Positions 59,470 to 64,000 of a stretch of 64,000 nt of DNA are shown one piece after another. The stretch lies in contig NC_084665.1 of assembly GCF_028389875.1 (NCBI RefSeq), forward strand, positions 23,468,001 through 23,532,000, written 5' to 3'. Made by a program: the position numbers and the translations under genes. The first letter of the stretch is position 1. Every line of letters begins with the position of its first letter. Source of the stretch: Rhea pennata (lineage: Eukaryota > Chordata > Aves > Rheiformes > Rheidae). A model generated the notes under the pieces. That model made no database searches. It had not been told where the DNA came from and saw nothing but the letters and a program-made list of their open reading frames with translations.

Positions 59470-62400
59470 TCAGGGAATAATACTTTATATACTTCTCATG
59501 AGGTAAAGAACATTAGACTGCTCCTGTACTTTGCAGATAGCAAGTGTTAAACAAATGCGAATTTTACAAATAGTCTTGGAAAACTAGGAGTAATTGCCAC
59601 AAACCTACACATGAAAAGTTGCACAAATCTGGGGGAAGCTAGTAAAATAAATTGTTAAAGAAAGAAGCTTTTGGAGTGGGCCAGCATTTTCTCTTTCAAA
59701 CATCTGCACCTGGATTTATTCCTCAGTGAAGTGAATATTCACTGAGTCAATCAAACTTTTCTTCTGTAACAGAGGCTGGTACAAGCAAAGCATTTCCAAT
59801 GACGAAAATGAAGTTTTACATCTTGTATGTGTTGCAGAATGCAACAGCTGAGCTCCACAGACTACTACGGAGAATACGTAACCTCTGTGGAAAGGTTTCC
59901 CTCTCAGAATGGTCAAAGGGACATCAAGTCTGGTCGAGCGGGGTCATCAGCAGAACACTAACCACTTCCTTGCCACTCCTGTGACATTACTGCCACAAAG
60001 GCATCTTTTCGCTTAGGGGTAAGATCAAAAGAAAAAATTAAGCTTGCTTTGTAACTGTGTGCCATTTTTTCATGTGTCAACACAGGTTCTACCACATGCA
60101 GTGCTGAATATCTAAACCGAGGAGCATGGAAGTTGGATAGTTTTCAATATCTTAATATTTCAGTATTGAAGGCCTGCCTCCCAGACCTCAGTCTCTCTGG
60201 TGGCAACTTCTTTGTGTTGTACCATGGCTCAGCCCAAATCACTAGGTGCTGGGCCGGAGTCAGAGTAAATCTAGTGGGAAGGAAGTTGGACTGAGTCATC
60301 TGACTCTCAGAGATGCCAACAGGTATACGATAATAGACACCTCATTTATCAAACAGATAACGCTAGCACTTTTGGGCGATAAGCGCTATATTCCATGTTG
60401 GAATTGCAGTTGATGAAGTTGACCTTGGGAATACGATATACATCTAGTAATGGAGAGCAGTAGTCCAATCATAATGTTAATTTGAATAAAGACAGTTATT
60501 TCTAGTGTACGTTTCTAATCACTAGATTTTATGCTAAACCCCCCTTTTTAGTATTGTGGCAGTCTAGGAGGCAGAAAGAATGGTAACTTCATTGCATAAC
60601 TTGAATTTGAAGGGTACTGGAACTTACAAGTGAGAATGTAACTAATGACACAGAGCTTTCACAGAGCTGCATTTCTCATGCAATTTCTGAATGCTAAGGC
60701 AAGAATAAAACAGGAGGGTCACATGCTTGTTTGCATAGGCCAAGGCATACCTGGAAGAGTTGCTTACTCAGTTGTCTCATGACAACTGTGATTATGACTC
60801 TTCTTTTGGACCCTGGAACAAATTGTATACATAATTCTGAATTGATACAGTTACATGCAGAAGAATAAGAAAAGTGAAACGAAATTGAGTGTGGATCCTT
60901 GTGGATCAGGGATATGTATTCAGTATTCAACTATTCTAATATCATTCAGTAGAAACTCTCCAGGCAGTTTGAAGAGAATAAAGAATTTTAGGATTAAATG
61001 AAATACTTCTAAGATTTTGATCCTTGATTCCTTTGTCCCATAGTACTTAATTTAATTCATAGAAACTCCTACAGCTACCAGGGAGTTCATGTAAAAAGGA
61101 TTTAATGCAAAAATTTCAGGTTCATATTAAAAAAACACTCTCTTTTCATGTGATTTTGAAGAAATAAAAGTTGTGCTTTTTTTTTCATTCCACATTTTTG
61201 AATAGAATAACTAATATGCTTTCTTGTTCTATTTTTAATTCTACCAGAAATATTCCATGCTGTAACCATGTGAATCTCCAAAAGAGTATTTCTCTTCAGA
61301 ATATGGAACTAGCAGTAAGCTTCTTTCTAACCATAGAGGTTCTGGTCATAAACCATTTTCTAAAAGAAAAATAATATCGTATTACAAAACAGCTCACCAA
61401 AGTATTCCTAAAAATGCCCAGAAATTAGAAGCCACTAAAATTCCTTATTTATTAGCTTCAGAGTTAAAGAGTAATGAAGCATAAAACCGCATATTTGCTT
61501 CTATATTTATCTTTTCTTGATTTTTCCCTCAAACATTTTGGATTACAAGAGATAATTTTAAAGTAATAAAGTGACTTTAAATCTTTAAAAAATGGTGTTT
61601 GCTCTCTCATATATTTATTAACTTATGAAACCATGTATACCTTTGTGATATGATAATCTTCGTTGTCTACTTCTTTCTTTCCAGTTCTGTGTTTTGTGTA
61701 GCTATGTGTATTTGTGTTATATGTATTTATGTTTTTTAAGATCAAAAACAGTGAAATTATATGTGTACTTTTACTGGACTTTGTGTGCTCTCCTTTTATA
61801 AGTAGCTATATCAGGAGGGTAGTGGATATCACTGCTTCAGGTGCTTTGTACCCCCTGAAACAAAAAGTATTGAAAGTTTTGAAAAGCATAAGTAATTGCA
61901 GGCATCATACATGTTACGAGAATGGGAGAGGGCTCTTACTCATAGAAAACCAAGTAAGAAACCAGATATTCTTGTTCAAATATTGTTTTGTGGAAGGACA
62001 ATGTGTTTTGAAGGAAAATGTTTTATTTTGCATTTTTTCTGGAAGTAAGTTACCTGAACTTGACTTTGCATCTTGCTAATAACAATCTGGAATACCTCCC
62101 AAGGATTAGGTGAATAGTATGTTCCTGGGTAATTCAAAGAATTGCTGTATTTTCTTTCACCAGTTACCAGTCAGTTCACTAGCCAATTACTGAACTGCTC
62201 AGATTTCAGTATGTCCCTAGAATATTTTGAAGTATATGAAAAAAAAATCACGTACAAAATCGTGGTTGAAATCTTGAAGTTCAGTGTCGACAGCTCTTGT
62301 CTAGTCACCCCGACAATTTTGTTTTCAGTTACATAATTAAGAAGTTATCTGTTGAATTCAGTCACCTACCTCCTAATGTAAAGTCCACTGAAGTCAAAGG

Positions 62401-64000
62401 AAAGATTCAATTTATTCATATTTTTCATCAAGCCTTGTTGTGTTAGCATCTCATTTTCCAGTTTTTACCTTTTAAGTGTTATATCCATTATCATTGATAA
62501 TGTGCTATTAATGCCAGTAGTTACTGTTCTGGTCTCAATCTTGTGGTGAGCTTGTAATATTATATACAGAGCTTTGTGGAGGTATTTTTATTAACTAGAA
62601 ATGTGTTTTAAATATCTGAAATTCCTATGGCTTCTGCTTGCAATGTGCTTTATTTTCAGCTTCACTGCACACTTGCCACTACATTGCATCTAAGGTTAGA
62701 GTTCAAGTATAGGTCCAAATTACATTGTTATGTTATCTAATATCTTCTGTAGCATGAGGAAAGAGAACTAGAAGTTGTTCTGAAATTTTCTTTCAATTTG
62801 TGCAAAGTTGAATTACTTTAATTTCTCAGCTAAGAAAAACTGGGTTTCATCTTTATACTGAAAGAATGCTGAAGAGCTTTTTAACTTTATATTCCTATTT
62901 AGGGCATAATTTAATGACAGCTAGCAGCTCAATGTTGTTTAAAGGAACAGTCCTGTTCCCAGTTAGTTTTGCTCCCTTAGACCAGCTCTGGTGCTTACCT
63001 GATCCCGTAACAAGCCAGCTCAGATCAAGATGCAACCAAAAAGCTTTTTTCTTGTGAAGTTGGTTCTCTACTGGCTTGGTGAGGCAGCTCTGAGCTGGCT
63101 CAGAGAGGTACTAGGGAGCATAGGATCACGTGCCTGTGACAAAGCGAAAAGCCTTGTTTGATTACAGCAAGTTTATCCACTAATGTTGAACTGCACCCAT
63201 AGAATCCAGCTGATATGTTTGAATAAATCAGGTGAAACACGAGTGTCACTGAAGACAGTAGGAGTTTTAGCATTCCCTTTCATGTGTCCATCAGAGCCAG
63301 CTAATGTAGGAGGCACAAAAGGGCTAACAACCTTGTATTTGAATATAGCTTTAGCCCAGAGTGTTATTTTCCTTCTCTGTGGAAACCATCACACTAGGAA
63401 GCCCTTTCCATGTTATTCAGTGAGCGAAATTAGTGACAAACTGTTTGCATATTCTCAGAGTATAAGGAGAGAGGATGTCACCTGAACCCTCTTCATTCAG
63501 TAGTTCACCTGCAGTATGGTTGCACTGTAAAATAACATACTGCAATATCATTCTGTGATATTAAGATCATAGCTTTTTCCCCTGTGAAAAAGCAGAAACT
63601 GAATAGCTGGGCATAGAAGTGTAACATAAAAAAAGGGAGTAGTCATTATTCACAAAGAAAAATGAGAATATGAAAGCTGGTGTGCCTAACAATTTTGCAG
63701 AGGGTGGGCATGCTCCCAGAGCAGACACATGCATAACTGGAACAGGGCTTTTGCATTGCAAGACAGATTTGTTGTTTGTTTTATTGTTACTTTAAAGTAG
63801 AGGTATAGCCTGCAAAATGAGATGGGATAAAAGGGAAGGTTCAGCTTTCCAAAAAGAAAAAAAAACAACAAAAGACATCATGGAAGGACCAACAAGGTTG
63901 TAAGGCAAACTTAAAATGGATGCTACTGAACAAAAAGTCTAGAAAGACTAGGATTGTTCTGAAATGCTGGTAGGTCTGTGCTTAGGAAACTCCTTGACCT
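59470..64000. other. Intergenic DNA to the right edge, no gene seen
   Basis: No exon, RNA gene or transposon recognised. A 9-bp-arm inverted repeat lies at 59722-59746. SPATA17 exons expected on the minus strand further upstream were looked for (IQ-motif and C-terminal sequences) and not found. Confidence 0.5.
59722..59746. repeat. Inverted repeat, 9-bp arms, 7-base loop
   Basis: CTCAGTGAA at 59722-59730 pairs exactly with TTCACTGAG at 59738-59746. Function unknown. Confidence 0.8.

Noticed and set aside
1..64000. CRISPR arrays, operons, integrated virus or mitochondrial insertion
   Set aside because: No direct-repeat/spacer pattern, no viral gene and no mitochondrial gene sequence was recognised; the window is ordinary vertebrate chromosomal DNA.

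Overview
This is vertebrate nuclear DNA, almost certainly from a bird. Three things point there. The TGFB2 and RRP15 coding exons read as close avian/amniote orthologues. The clearest repeats are CR1 LINE sequences with the characteristic (ATTCTGTG)n-type 3' end, including a type that from memory is common in neoavian birds. The spacing is also compact, with about 15 kb between RRP15 and TGFB2. No assembly or database was consulted, so the species is not assigned.

Layout: both recognised genes lie on the minus strand, so transcription runs from high to low coordinates. At the left edge is the 5' end of TGFB2: promoter near 1,630-1,690, a GC-rich leader of about 1.1 kb, coding exon 1 at 466-124, and the start of intron 1. 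From about 1.7 to 16.4 kb is intergenic DNA holding a decayed U6 snRNA copy (7,096-7,171) and a tRNA-Val/CR1 chimeric retroposon (11,715-11,869). RRP15 occupies 39,325-16,933 as five coding exons that splice in frame to a 261-codon protein; its fourth intron is 16 kb. A CpG-island promoter covers about 39.1-39.7 kb. From 39.7 to 64.0 kb I recognise no gene. This part holds a truncated CR1 (47,880-48,217), an AT-rich stretch at 51.9-52.96 kb that resembles a conserved non-coding element, a GC-rich patch at 53.1-53.5 kb, an acceptor-like polypyrimidine tract followed by a purine-rich stretch at 53.75-54.0 kb, and microsatellites. The gene order (RRP15 upstream of TGFB2, same strand) matches human 1q41. 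SPATA17, expected further upstream on the minus strand, was not found and probably lies beyond 64 kb.

How the genes relate: TGFB2 encodes a secreted latent growth factor and RRP15 a nucleolar factor for 60S ribosome assembly. Their adjacency is ancestral synteny, not a functional operon. The promoters differ in kind. TGFB2 has a TATA box with an adjacent E-box and CRE-like site plus a long structured leader. RRP15 has a CpG-island promoter with E-boxes and E2F-like sites, as expected for a growth-linked housekeeping gene.

No previously undescribed multi-gene system is evident. The most novel item is the tRNA-Val(UAC)-CR1 chimera, which may be a SINE. Most of the many short open frames are chance frames, several running through homopolymers.
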